Shown here: piece after piece, positions 51,674 through 58,597 of the stretch
Position numbering within the stretch: position 1 is the first letter of the stretch
Layout: the number at the start of each line of letters is the position of its first letter
DNA from: Comamonadaceae bacterium
GTDB taxonomy: Bacteria; Pseudomonadota; Gammaproteobacteria; Burkholderiales; Burkholderiaceae_C
Reading direction: 5' to 3'
Assembly (NCBI GenBank): GCA_947479935.1
Contig: CANKBG010000014.1
Span: 1-58,597 of the forward strand
DNA length: 58,597 nt
Notes under the pieces: model-generated
The model's database searches: none
The model's input: only the letters and a program-made list of their open reading frames with translations
What the model was told of the DNA's origin: nothing
Position numbers and translations under genes: made by a program

Positions 51674-51731
51674 GCGTTACAATTCGCCCCACGCTGTCAA
51701 ATTGGCATAGAATGCTAAGTTGATTGCAAAT

Positions 51732-51807
51732 GCGGGATTAGCTCAGTTGGTAGAGCGATACCTTGCCAAGGTATAGGTCGAGAGTTCGAGCCTCTTATCC
51801 CGCTCCA
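51732..51807 (+). tRNA. tRNA-Gly (anticodon GCC)
   Basis: A 76-base tRNA has acceptor pairs GCGGGAT/ATCCCGC, D-arm GCTCAGTTGGTAGAGC, anticodon GCC at 51765–51767 within CCTTGCCAAGG, T-arm GAGAGTTCGAGCCTC and an encoded CCA. It lies 95 bases after lon. Confidence 0.96.
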
Positions 51808-51844
51808 AACATTGAATGATGAACCAACATCTTTCAGCAAATTA

Positions 51845-51868
51845 GGGAAGCAACAGCTTCCCTTTTTT
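51845..51868 (+). terminator. Intrinsic terminator between tRNA-Gly and tRNA-Cys
   Basis: GGGAAGC, loop AACA, GCTTCCC and six T form a strong terminator. It lies 37 bases after tRNA-Gly and only 13 bases before tRNA-Cys, so the second tRNA needs read-through or a promoter overlapping the hairpin. Confidence 0.75.
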
Positions 51869-51881
51869 GTCGCAAAAAATT

Positions 51882-51955
51882 GGCGCGGTAGCAAAGCGGT
51901 TATGCACCGGATTGCAAATCCGTGTAGGTCGGTTCGACTCCGGCCCGCGCCTCCA
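51882..51955 (+). tRNA. tRNA-Cys (anticodon GCA)
   Basis: A 74-base tRNA has acceptor pairs GGCGCGG/CCGCGCC, anticodon GCA at 51914–51916 within GGATTGCAAATCC, T-loop GGTTCGACTCC and an encoded CCA. Bases 51941–51952 of its 3' end are repeated exactly at 53950–53961, as expected if it was used as an integration site. Confidence 0.96.
51941..51952 (+). repeat. Putative attachment site in the tRNA-Cys 3' end (left copy)
   Basis: CGGCCCGCGCCT, covering the T-stem and acceptor-stem 3' strands of tRNA-Cys, recurs identically in the same orientation 2.0 kb downstream, beyond the methyltransferase gene. tRNA 3' ends are the classic target of tyrosine-recombinase elements. Confidence 0.45.
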
Positions 51956-51982
51956 TCATTTCTCTCTAGAAATTAACAAGAT

Positions 51983-52009
51983 AGCCCCGTAAGGGGCTTT
52001 TTGTTTTTT
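51983..52009 (+). terminator. Intrinsic terminator after tRNA-Cys
   Basis: AGCCCC, loop GTAA and GGGGCT are followed by TTTTGTTTTTT. It lies 27 bases after the tRNA end, a good position for terminating the tRNA transcript. Confidence 0.8.
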
Positions 52010-52195
52010 GCGATTTGATTGTGTTCTTCTGGGGTTAAATTGACAAGGGAAGGAAAGGAAAGATAGCCCGTTTTACACACTATCCCACTCAACGGTGGCA
52101 ACGTTTACACCCACCCAAGAAGTCCCCCCGAAGCACCCCAATTGCAATGCAACCAATAGCCCTCATCATGGAGCCCATAAGGCTCTGCAAAACAA

Positions 52196-53728
52196 TCAAA
52201 CGATTTGCAGTGCTTTCATAATTGGCAATTGCTTACTGGAAAACTCAGTAGCTTGGCTTGTCAGTTCGACCAATTGCTGTTCTGTTGTCTCAAAGGGCTT
52301 GCCTTCTTTGACAATCTTTTGAGCTTGTGAGGCGAGGATTTGCTCTACGAAAAGAGCCAAGTCTTCGGGCTTTTTCTTGCCCTGTTGAATGGCCATTACA
52401 AACAATTGTTGGAACCTTCCCGCGGCTATGCCACCACCTGTTACTGGGCTTGCTAAGAAGTTAATATCGTTATGGCTGCGGGCTTTGAGCATCAAATAGG
52501 TGTTGAGCTTGTCAGTGTGCTTTTTGGCCTTGGTGGTGGCCGTGTCATCTTGCGCTGCGCTTAAGGTTCCATTACTACAAAGCACCAGAATGGTCTGAAA
52601 CAAATCGACAAAGGCAATCCCTGCGTCTTTAACAGCTTGCTCGATCTGTGCTATGGAGCGAATCTTATGGTCAGACATCAAGTCAAGCACTGGGGCGTAG
52701 ACTTTCTCTGTCAAAGTGGCTTCTCCCAAAGAGCCAGTAATTTTTAAGGTCACATCGGGGCGGTATGCAGTCATCAGAAAGCGCTGCTCCCTTAGGCTGA
52801 GGGCTTGCTCTAGCGGTGTCAAACGCCTAGCGCCTTTGATCCAATAGTCCTTTCGGAACTGTTGATTGACCATGAAGTCACGAACAGTTTGCTTGAACAT
52901 TGGATCGTGGATGTCCTTTAAGAAGGCCTGCTGCTCTGGCGTTAAGTTCACCGCGTCAACAGAGTCAAGGTACTCAGCTGAGCAAGCATAGGTGAGCTTA
53001 GCGGGTTCTAACCACTTGGCCATTGTTGCAAAGTGCATGGGATGCCAGTCGCGGTTGAAATACTCGTGTGCCAAGTAGTGACGGTTTTGATCCTTCATTT
53101 TATTGATTTTGTCAGCAATCAAGGGGTTGGCTCTGACAAACAGGGGGTTGGTAGCCAATAGTTTTTCTGTAAAGTCCAAAGAGCCGTCTATTCTGCTGAC
53201 AATGCCTACGCCTCCAGCTCCGATAATTTCGGCGTGTTCGGTCATCAAGTGGCGCATGGGGGCAAAGGTGCCCCAACCGGGCAGAGTGTTGTAGCTGATG
53301 TATAGAACACCACCTACTTTGAGTTTTTTGCGGATGAAGTCAACGATGACAGCTCGGTTCTCGTCAGATACCCAACTCCAAATGCCGTGCAAGCCGATGT
53401 AATCAAACTCAGGCAAATCACGCTTCGCAAACTCGTCGAACGCTTCGTCATAAAGATGCGCATTAGCGCCAGAGACAGTAGCTAGTTCTCTAGCAAAGTC
53501 AGCTTGAGAAGGATTAAAGTCTGTGCCGTGCCAAGAGCGCACCGAGGCAGCAGCATGCATGTTGGCAGATAAGCCTTGGCCAAATCCGAGTTCACAGGCG
53601 GTTCCAAATTCGGGGGCTACCAGACCTGCATTAAGAAAGGCCAGCTTAACGCGCTGTGGGTTAAGTTCATGGTAATAGCCGAAGGTGTAGCCAATGTCGG
53701 CTACGTAGCCGGAGGTCCAGTCGGTCAT
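52196..53728 (-). CDS. SAM-dependent methyltransferase with regulatory domain
   Basis: This 510-residue protein has an N-terminal class I methyltransferase fold with SAM-binding motif ACELGFGQGLSANMHAA near residue 65 and the acidic GTDFNPSQADFA after strand 2. A long C-terminal region resembles the methyltransferase regulatory domain found in this family (PF10119 type). Members occur in accessory, often surface-polysaccharide, loci. The substrate is unknown. It stands alone on the minus strand between tRNA-Cys and a 12-bp copy of the tRNA 3' end, which suggests it is island cargo. No integrase is present between the repeats. Confidence 0.82.
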   Translation of the reverse strand: MTDWTSGYVADIGYTFGYYHELNPQRVKLAFLNAGLVAPEFGTACELGFGQGLSANMHAAASVRSWHGTDFNPSQADFARELATVSGANAHLYDEAFDEFAKRDLPEFDYIGLHGIWSWVSDENRAVIVDFIRKKLKVGGVLYISYNTLPGWGTFAPMRHLMTEHAEIIGAGGVGIVSRIDGSLDFTEKLLATNPLFVRANPLIADKINKMKDQNRHYLAHEYFNRDWHPMHFATMAKWLEPAKLTYACSAEYLDSVDAVNLTPEQQAFLKDIHDPMFKQTVRDFMVNQQFRKDYWIKGARRLTPLEQALSLREQRFLMTAYRPDVTLKITGSLGEATLTEKVYAPVLDLMSDHKIRSIAQIEQAVKDAGIAFVDLFQTILVLCSNGTLSAAQDDTATTKAKKHTDKLNTYLMLKARSHNDINFLASPVTGGGIAAGRFQQLFVMAIQQGKKKPEDLALFVEQILASQAQKIVKEGKPFETTEQQLVELTSQATEFSSKQLPIMKALQIV

Positions 53729-53766
53729 GGGAAATGCTCCAAAAGAGGTTACCCTCTATTAAATTA

Positions 53767-53842
53767 ATTGCTAATGGCATCTGCGCTGCGATTATCAATA
53801 ATATATTCTAACAATGAAAGTGCATGCAAAACCATTAGCAAT
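53767..53842. repeat. Long-spaced perfect inverted repeat upstream of the methyltransferase
   Basis: ATTGCTAATGG (53767–53777) and CCATTAGCAAT (53832–53842) are perfect 11-base arms separated by 54 AT-rich bases that include the palindrome TGCATGCA. A second inverted repeat (TGCGAAT/ATTCGCA, 53910–53937) follows. This could be a regulatory region or recombination-protein sites of the putative island end. Confidence 0.4.
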
Positions 53843-53949
53843 GAGCCTGACAGTAAAGCCAATACGGTGCTTCTTGCTTATCGACTCACCGCTTATGTTT
53901 TCCCTTATGCGAATCGTCTCGCATTGCCATTCGCAAGTCACGTAAGGGT

Positions 53950-53961
53950 CGGCCCGCGCCT
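53950..53961 (+). repeat. Putative attachment site, right copy of the tRNA-Cys 3' end
   Basis: CGGCCCGCGCCT is identical to bases 51941–51952 of tRNA-Cys and stands out as a GC-rich word in AT-richer surroundings. The preceding GTAAGGGTC loosely recalls GTAGGTCGG of the tRNA, so it may be a shortened tRNA remnant. Confidence 0.45.
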
Positions 53962-54005
53962 TGAAATGACGGCTCTCAGTTCACTCTCGATGTTTAAATA
54001 CCAAT

Positions 54006-55151
54006 TTAAACCCCACTCAATGTAAACGCCTCGTGCACCGCTGACTGAACGCTACCGCCCAAAACAGCACCACCACCGGCTACATAAATCCAATCACCGA
54101 TGGTGACAGCGCCCACAGCATGACGTGGAATGGGCATGGGGGCGTGAGATTGCCATGCGTTGGTAGCAGGGTCATAACTTTCCATTTGCCCAAACACGGT
54201 TTGTTGTCCTGGCCGATTGATGATGCCGCCTTCACCGCCCATCGCATAAAAGCGATCACGGTAAACGACCAAGCCATGGCCTGAACGCGCCGTGGGCAGA
54301 GGTGCTAACAGTTCCCAAGTGTCTCTTTCTGGTAGATACACCTGATGTAAATCGGTGTTGTATTCAAACGTGTTGAAGCGTCCGCCAATGATGTGAATTC
54401 GTCCTTTGTAGGCCACACATCCCACATGGTCGCGAGCGCCTGGGAGCGCTTTCTTGCGAGTCCATTGATCTGTCTTGGGGTCATAAACTTCATGCCAACC
54501 CACACTGGCTCGTTCATCCGTGGGTGATGAGGCGCCACCTATTAAGTGCAGTTTGCCATTCAATGCAATTGCAGCAGCAGCACCTCTGGGTCTTGGAAGT
54601 GGTGCAATCGATGTCCATTTGTCTTGAGAGACTTCGTAGACATAGGCATGGTTGTCAGGATTTCTATTTTGTTCAATAAAGCCACCAAACGCATAGATAC
54701 GTCCTTCGAGAGAGACGACGGCAACATGGTTAGCGCCTCGGGGCAGTGGGGCAGCCAAATGCCATTGATCAGCTTTGGGTTCATAGACATGGTGGTAACC
54801 CCTGTCGACGCGCCCTTCGCCATAGCCGCCAATGACATGTAACCTGCCGGCCCATTCCGTGGCCCATGCCATTTCACTGCGGGGGATAGGCAATGACGCA
54901 CGCGTGACCCAACGACCTGAGGGCCCCTTGGGTGCAGGACTCGTGACCGAGCGTTGTGATTCTTGATCGGCTGTTAAGTGATGCGGCACGCCGCCTTGCA
55001 GCTTGGCGTAGGCATCAGGCGAGGGGTTGGCCTTGGGGAGTGGAGGGTGAGCGCCATGATGACCGTGGGATGTTTCTGATTGTGCGAGGAGAGTGTTGGT
55101 AAGAAGCAGTGATGAGGCACCTACAAACCATTTTCTTCTGTCCATCGTCAT
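54006..55151 (-). CDS. Tat-exported Kelch-repeat protein
   Basis: This 381-residue protein has an N-terminal twin-arginine-type signal (DRRKWFVGASSLLL) and then a His/Pro-rich linker. About six Kelch blades from residue ~90 to the end recur as an xPLPxxR segment, a G-x-x-Y-x-x-GG segment and a YDPKTDQW-type segment, which indicates a beta-propeller. Kelch propellers bind proteins or sugars or act as oxidases. No catalytic residue set is evident here. It is the last gene after a Bug-type binding protein and an AhpD-like gene on the same strand, probably one operon. Confidence 0.88.
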   Translation of the reverse strand: MTMDRRKWFVGASSLLLTNTLLAQSETSHGHHGAHPPLPKANPSPDAYAKLQGGVPHHLTADQESQRSVTSPAPKGPSGRWVTRASLPIPRSEMAWATEWAGRLHVIGGYGEGRVDRGYHHVYEPKADQWHLAAPLPRGANHVAVVSLEGRIYAFGGFIEQNRNPDNHAYVYEVSQDKWTSIAPLPRPRGAAAAIALNGKLHLIGGASSPTDERASVGWHEVYDPKTDQWTRKKALPGARDHVGCVAYKGRIHIIGGRFNTFEYNTDLHQVYLPERDTWELLAPLPTARSGHGLVVYRDRFYAMGGEGGIINRPGQQTVFGQMESYDPATNAWQSHAPMPIPRHAVGAVTIGDWIYVAGGGAVLGGSVQSAVHEAFTLSGV

Positions 55152-55183
55152 ACCGAAATTCCCGTCAAATCAATTTTTATAGT

Positions 55184-56176
55184 TCAGTTCGCTTGCACAC
55201 CCGCTTTGATCAGCAAACCGCCCAAGGTGTCAATTTCATTTTTCAAATGTGCTCTTAGTGAGGCTGGCGTAGCCTGCTCAATGCTCACAGCTGATACCCC
55301 CATGCCATCCAAGCGTTTGATCACGTCGGGGTCTGTGACAGACTTTTGCAATGCGGCAGTGAGTTTTTCTAAAACAGGCTTGGGTGTTCCTTTGGGTGCA
55401 TAGAGGCCAAAGGAAATGTTGATCTCAAAGCCCTTCACGCCAGCTTCTGCAATGGCAGGTGTCTCGGGTAAGGAGGGTAGTCTATTTTTGCCAGCGGCCG
55501 CATAAGCTTTGATTTTGCCATTCTTCACTGAAGGCACGGTGCCCGAAGTTTGATCGCACAAAATATCAACCTGCCCACCCATTAAGTCTGTCAGGGCAGG
55601 GCCCGTGCCTTTGTAGGGAATCTCATTCAGTTGAACGCCTAGAACACTCATCATCATCAAGCCGCAAAGGTGTGAGGCTGAACCCACGCCGGCATGGGCC
55701 AAGCTGACTTTTTTCTGATTTGTTTTGAGGTAAGCCACAAACTCGTTCAAGTCTTTGGGCGGAAATTCGGTGCGCGCAACAATCACCATGGGACCACTGG
55801 TGGCCGATCCAATGGGTTCAAAATCATCCACGGGGTGGTAGCTCAAATTTTTGTACATGGCCATGTTGGTGGCGTGACTCACGTGGATCATGAGCAGCGA
55901 ATAGCCATCTGGTTTGGACCGCGCTACCTTGGCGGTGCCAATGGCACCCGAGGCACCTGCTGTGTTGTCCACCACAATTTGCTGACCCAAAATCTTTTGC
56001 ATGGAACCTGCAAACAACCGCGTGATGGTGTCGCCTGGGCCGCCAGGTGCATAGGGCATCATCATGGTAATGGGCTTGCTGGGATAGTCTTGTGCGGTAG
56101 CTTGCCCTACCCAAGCAGTTCCCAATGCACACAAGGCTAAAACAAGGGCGCGGCGAATGTGGGTTTTAAGTGTCAT
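55184..56176 (-). CDS. Bug/TctC-family periplasmic solute-binding protein
   Basis: This is the third Bug-family binding protein of the window, 330 residues. The signal peptide (LVLALCALGTAWVGQATAQ) is followed by the family opening DYPSKPITMMMPYAPGGPGD, then VVDNTAGASGAIG and PDGYSLL. The ligand is unknown. It lies between the AhpD-like gene (46 bp upstream) and the Kelch gene (32 bp downstream) and is probably co-transcribed with both. Confidence 0.92.
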   Translation of the reverse strand: MTLKTHIRRALVLALCALGTAWVGQATAQDYPSKPITMMMPYAPGGPGDTITRLFAGSMQKILGQQIVVDNTAGASGAIGTAKVARSKPDGYSLLMIHVSHATNMAMYKNLSYHPVDDFEPIGSATSGPMVIVARTEFPPKDLNEFVAYLKTNQKKVSLAHAGVGSASHLCGLMMMSVLGVQLNEIPYKGTGPALTDLMGGQVDILCDQTSGTVPSVKNGKIKAYAAAGKNRLPSLPETPAIAEAGVKGFEINISFGLYAPKGTPKPVLEKLTAALQKSVTDPDVIKRLDGMGVSAVSIEQATPASLRAHLKNEIDTLGGLLIKAGVQAN

Positions 56177-56222
56177 GGTTAGCGTTTCTTTTGAGTTGTT
56201 GAATGGCAGGCTTGAATGTCAA

Positions 56223-56813
56223 TTAAGCGAGCAAGCGTTTTCGAATCTCTGCAGGATCTAATACTTCTAACGGTAATGCACCACCACCTGGAATGCCCAC
56301 TTGCGTGGCATTCAAAAGCATGGACACCATGACATACGTACCCGACAAAACGGTGAGGTCGATGACCGACTGTTCACCCATTTTGCTCACGGCTTCTTGC
56401 CAAAGCGCATCGGGCACTCTGTGGTTCAAACTGAGTTGTATGCAGTAGTCATAAACCAAGCGCTCGTCGTCTGCCATGCTGGTGGGTCGTTTGCACTCTT
56501 GGAGGTCCTTCATGACCGCATCGGACAAGCCCGCTTTTCTGGCAATGGTTTCATGCGCCCACCACTCATATTGGGCATTTGAAATCCGTGCTTGAATGAG
56601 AATGGCAAATTCATTGAGACGCTTGTTGACCGAGGTTCGAAACCGAAGGTAATCTAAGAAGTCAAAGCACCTTCGTGCCATTTCTGGGCTTCGCAACAAA
56701 GCGTTGTAAGGCCCGCCAAGAGCGGCACTTGATATTTTGAGAATGTCATCTGCCAATGGCTTCACGGAAGCGGGCAGGGCGTCGTAAGAGATTTGAGGAA
56801 GTCGTTCGTTCAT
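56223..56813 (-). CDS. Carboxymuconolactone decarboxylase/AhpD-like protein
   Basis: This 196-residue all-helical protein of the CMD/AhpD-like superfamily shows the core LNEFAILIQARISNAQYEWWAHETIARKAGLSD and VIDLTVLSGTYVMVSMLLNA. The CxxC pair that makes AhpD an alkylhydroperoxidase reductase is absent, so a decarboxylase- or isomerase-like role on an aromatic-degradation intermediate is more likely. It is the first gene of the operon with the Bug and Kelch genes. The substrate is unknown. Confidence 0.85.
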   Translation of the reverse strand: MNERLPQISYDALPASVKPLADDILKISSAALGGPYNALLRSPEMARRCFDFLDYLRFRTSVNKRLNEFAILIQARISNAQYEWWAHETIARKAGLSDAVMKDLQECKRPTSMADDERLVYDYCIQLSLNHRVPDALWQEAVSKMGEQSVIDLTVLSGTYVMVSMLLNATQVGIPGGGALPLEVLDPAEIRKRLLA

Positions 56814-56871
56814 TTTTAAATTTTAGGTATAAGTCAAAATCTCTGCGCGAGTACAAACCCGAGTGAAATTG

Positions 56872-57087
56872 CTATGCTTCATTTTTTTTCACAGGCTTTG
56901 CTTCAAAGCCCAAACAAGATCGACCATCTGAATTCATCACCTGAATGCTGGGCAGTACTTGTGACTTGAAGCCAAGTAGTTTGCACGAGTAGGGCATTTT
57001 GGGATCCCAACTGGTGGCAAAGTGCTTGCACTGCCAGCAGTTCACTTGATCTAAAAAGGGTGGAGGTGTTGCCACTGTGTTTTTCAT
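56872..57087 (-). CDS. Small Cys-rich protein of unknown function
   Basis: This 71-residue protein has Cys17, Cys20, His22, Cys35 and Cys58 in the pattern CWQCKHF…YSCKLLGFKS…CLGFE, which suggests a single metal-binding (probably zinc) site. I recall similar short proteins in other betaproteobacteria, without known function. It has no signal peptide and no strong ribosome site. It starts 120 bp from the divergent dienelactone hydrolase. Confidence 0.7.
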   Translation of the reverse strand: MKNTVATPPPFLDQVNCWQCKHFATSWDPKMPYSCKLLGFKSQVLPSIQVMNSDGRSCLGFEAKPVKKNEA

Positions 57088-57207
57088 TCATTGGTTCTGC
57101 CGCATCATAAAGAAAAACAATGCGGGAAGCGATACAAGCCTCGAACGCAAGGGCATGGACGGCAGGGTTATTCTGATTCTATTAATATCTTTTCAAAAGG
57201 ATGCAAT

Positions 57208-58101
57208 ATGAACCCTATTCAAACCTCCCAACAGATAGACCCCCGTATTTATTCGCTTTATGACGAGTACTGTCATGGCGCCATGGACCGAAGGGAATTT
57301 TTAGCCAAAGCCGGTGCCCTTGTGGTGGGCGGTATGGCCATGGCGCAGGCGCTATTCCCACGCTATGCCAACGCGCAAACCATTTCTTTCACAGACCCTC
57401 GCATCAAAGCCAGCTATGTGAAATATGCATCGCCAGGGGGAAGCTCGGGCGAAATGAGGGGCTATATGGTGCAGCCTGTTTCCGCCGCGCCTTCCAAATT
57501 CCCAGCAGTGCTGGTCATTCATGAGAATCGTGGTTTGAATCCCTACATTGAGGATGTGGCCAGACGCTTGGCGGCAGCCGGGTTTTTGGCGTTGGCGCCC
57601 GATGGTTTGTCGCCTGTGGGGGGCTATCCTGGCAATGACGATGACGGCAAAAAAATGCAAGATGGACTGTCACGAGCAAAGCTGCAAACTGACATGCTGA
57701 ACGGAGCCGTGTTTTTAAAAAATCATGCGCTTTCTTCAGGCAAGTTGGGCATCACTGGTTTTTGTTGGGGTGGTGGCATGACCAATGCGTTGGCGGCTGA
57801 ATTGGGCGATGCAGTTCAGGCGGGCGCCCCTTATTATGGCGAGCCTGCATCCTCTGAGAATGTGGGCAAAATCAAAGCCGAGTTGGTCATCCATTTTGCA
57901 GAAAATGACCCTCGAATCAACACCACTTGGCCCGCCTATGAAAGCGGACTCAAAACCAACGGTGTTAAATCGCAGGCTCATTTTTATGCCGGCACAGTGC
58001 ATGGCTTTCACAACAATTCAACGCCTAGGTTCAATCAGGCTGCAGCAGATTTGTCTTGGAGTCGCACGCTTGAGTTGTTCAATCGAACTTTGAAATCTTA
58101 G
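57208..58101 (+). CDS. Tat-exported dienelactone hydrolase family protein
   Basis: This alpha/beta hydrolase of about 297 residues has a twin-arginine-like signal (DRREFLAKAGALVVGG, cleavage near NAQ). The nucleophile Cys lies in GFCWGGGM and the catalytic His in GTVHGFHN, typical of dienelactone hydrolases such as YghX-type proteins. AAGG lies seven bases before ATG 57208. The open frame extends 39 codons further but without a matching start. It probably hydrolyses an ester or lactone in the periplasm. The substrate is unknown. Confidence 0.9.
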   Translation: MNPIQTSQQIDPRIYSLYDEYCHGAMDRREFLAKAGALVVGGMAMAQALFPRYANAQTISFTDPRIKASYVKYASPGGSSGEMRGYMVQPVSAAPSKFPAVLVIHENRGLNPYIEDVARRLAAAGFLALAPDGLSPVGGYPGNDDDGKKMQDGLSRAKLQTDMLNGAVFLKNHALSSGKLGITGFCWGGGMTNALAAELGDAVQAGAPYYGEPASSENVGKIKAELVIHFAENDPRINTTWPAYESGLKTNGVKSQAHFYAGTVHGFHNNSTPRFNQAAADLSWSRTLELFNRTLKS

Positions 58102-58187
58102 GGCTTTGAAAATTGATTGGGCTCGTTTTGTTACAGACCCACTGGTTTAAGGCAAAATTGCATTTTTGAAACTTCACAGAGATCAGC

Positions 58188-58597
58188 ATGCAGCCCTTTC
58201 ACTTGGCCTTTCCCGTCACATCATTGGCCAAAGCCAGAGCCTTTTATGGCGACCTGTTGGGTTGCCCGGAGGGCCGTTCCAGTGAAGAATGGATTGACTT
58301 CAATTTTCATGGTCACCAAATTGTGGCTCACCTCAGTCCCTCTGAAGCGGGACATCACAATACCAGTGCCGTAGATGGCGACAATGTGCCTGTGAGGCAT
58401 TTTGGTTTGGTTATGGAAATGGGTCAGTGGGAAGCACTGGCCGACAAGTTGAAAAAGGTGGGCACCCAGTTTGTCATTGAGCCGCACATTCGATTTAAGG
58501 GCCAAGTCGGTGAGCAAGCCACCATGTTTTTCTTAGACCCCTGCGGCAATGCCGTGGAATTCAAAGCATTTGCAAACCCTGAGAGTTTGTTTGCCAA
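58188..58597 (+). CDS. VOC (glyoxalase/dioxygenase-fold) family protein, cut by the window end
   Basis: The frame opens at ATG 58188 and stays open to the end of the window (136 codons), so the gene is incomplete. It begins MQPFHLAFPVTSLAKARAF, with a first metal-site His, continues with a VRHFGLVME strand (second His) and DPCGNAVEFKAF (the Glu ligand). This is the H-H-E arrangement of vicinal-oxygen-chelate enzymes. Such proteins catalyse glyoxalase, dioxygenase or isomerase reactions. The exact role is unknown. Confidence 0.85.
   Translation, partial: MQPFHLAFPVTSLAKARAFYGDLLGCPEGRSSEEWIDFNFHGHQIVAHLSPSEAGHHNTSAVDGDNVPVRHFGLVMEMGQWEALADKLKKVGTQFVIEPHIRFKGQVGEQATMFFLDPCGNAVEFKAFANPESLFA

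Noticed and set aside
52171-52185. Terminator for the methyltransferase gene (GAGCC-CATAA-GGCTC)
   Set aside because: The stem is only five pairs and no T-run follows on the minus strand.

Overview
The window looks like chromosomal DNA from a betaproteobacterium of the order Burkholderiales, most likely family Comamonadaceae (inference). The reasons are the tig–clpP–clpX–lon order beside tRNA genes, an hpnCDE squalene operon, ferrochelatase beside HAD phosphatases, and several orphan Bug/TctC solute-binding proteins. Most of the window has moderate GC (about 47–50% in lines I counted). The first ~4.75 kb is clearly richer (about 60% in a counted line) and looks transferred.

Layout. 1–4753: a GC-rich, CoA-linked catabolic cluster (HMG-CoA-lyase-like enzyme, Bug protein, CaiB/BaiF CoA-transferase, crotonase-fold enzyme). 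4864–5862: a second Bug protein. 6014–17373: exported proteins and enzymes, namely an RTX/serralysin-like metalloprotease, a tightly coupled DUF4266–DUF3570–ApbE–thioredoxin operon, a prolyl oligopeptidase, a lipid/diacylglycerol-kinase-like protein, a decayed vapBC toxin–antitoxin locus that keeps its promoter, and a large zinc metalloprotease. 17379–31053 (minus strand): a type I secretion operon (TolC, ABC exporter, HlyD adaptor) ending in a 3033-residue Ig-like/FG-GAP/RTX adhesin, probably its cargo. 31206–31355: a relic of an amino-acid-type ABC binding-protein gene. 31433–36388: a Fe3+/phosphonate-type ABC importer plus a HAD phosphatase.

36394–41216: ferrochelatase, a divergent HAD hydrolase, and hpnC–hpnD–hpnE, which make squalene for hopanoids. 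41297–45568: an RND efflux adaptor and pump. 45633–51636: tRNA-Leu, then the protein quality-control genes tig, clpP, clpX and lon. 51732–51955: tRNA-Gly and tRNA-Cys. 52196–53961: a methyltransferase gene flanked by a 12-bp repeat of the tRNA-Cys 3' end, apparently a small island. 54006–58597: a Kelch/Bug/AhpD-like operon, a small Cys-rich protein, a Tat-exported dienelactone hydrolase and a truncated VOC-family gene.

Most interesting: (i) the DUF4266/DUF3570/ApbE/thioredoxin operon, whose ApbE appears to lack the usual metal-binding Asp and whose lipoprotein ends in a Gly/Cys tail; (ii) repeated CTGACCCCAATTA-type elements at the edges of that operon and its neighbour; (iii) the tRNA-Cys island; (iv) the vapBC fossil; (v) the giant adhesin operon, with a 17-proline hinge and a tolC gene lacking an obvious start codon.
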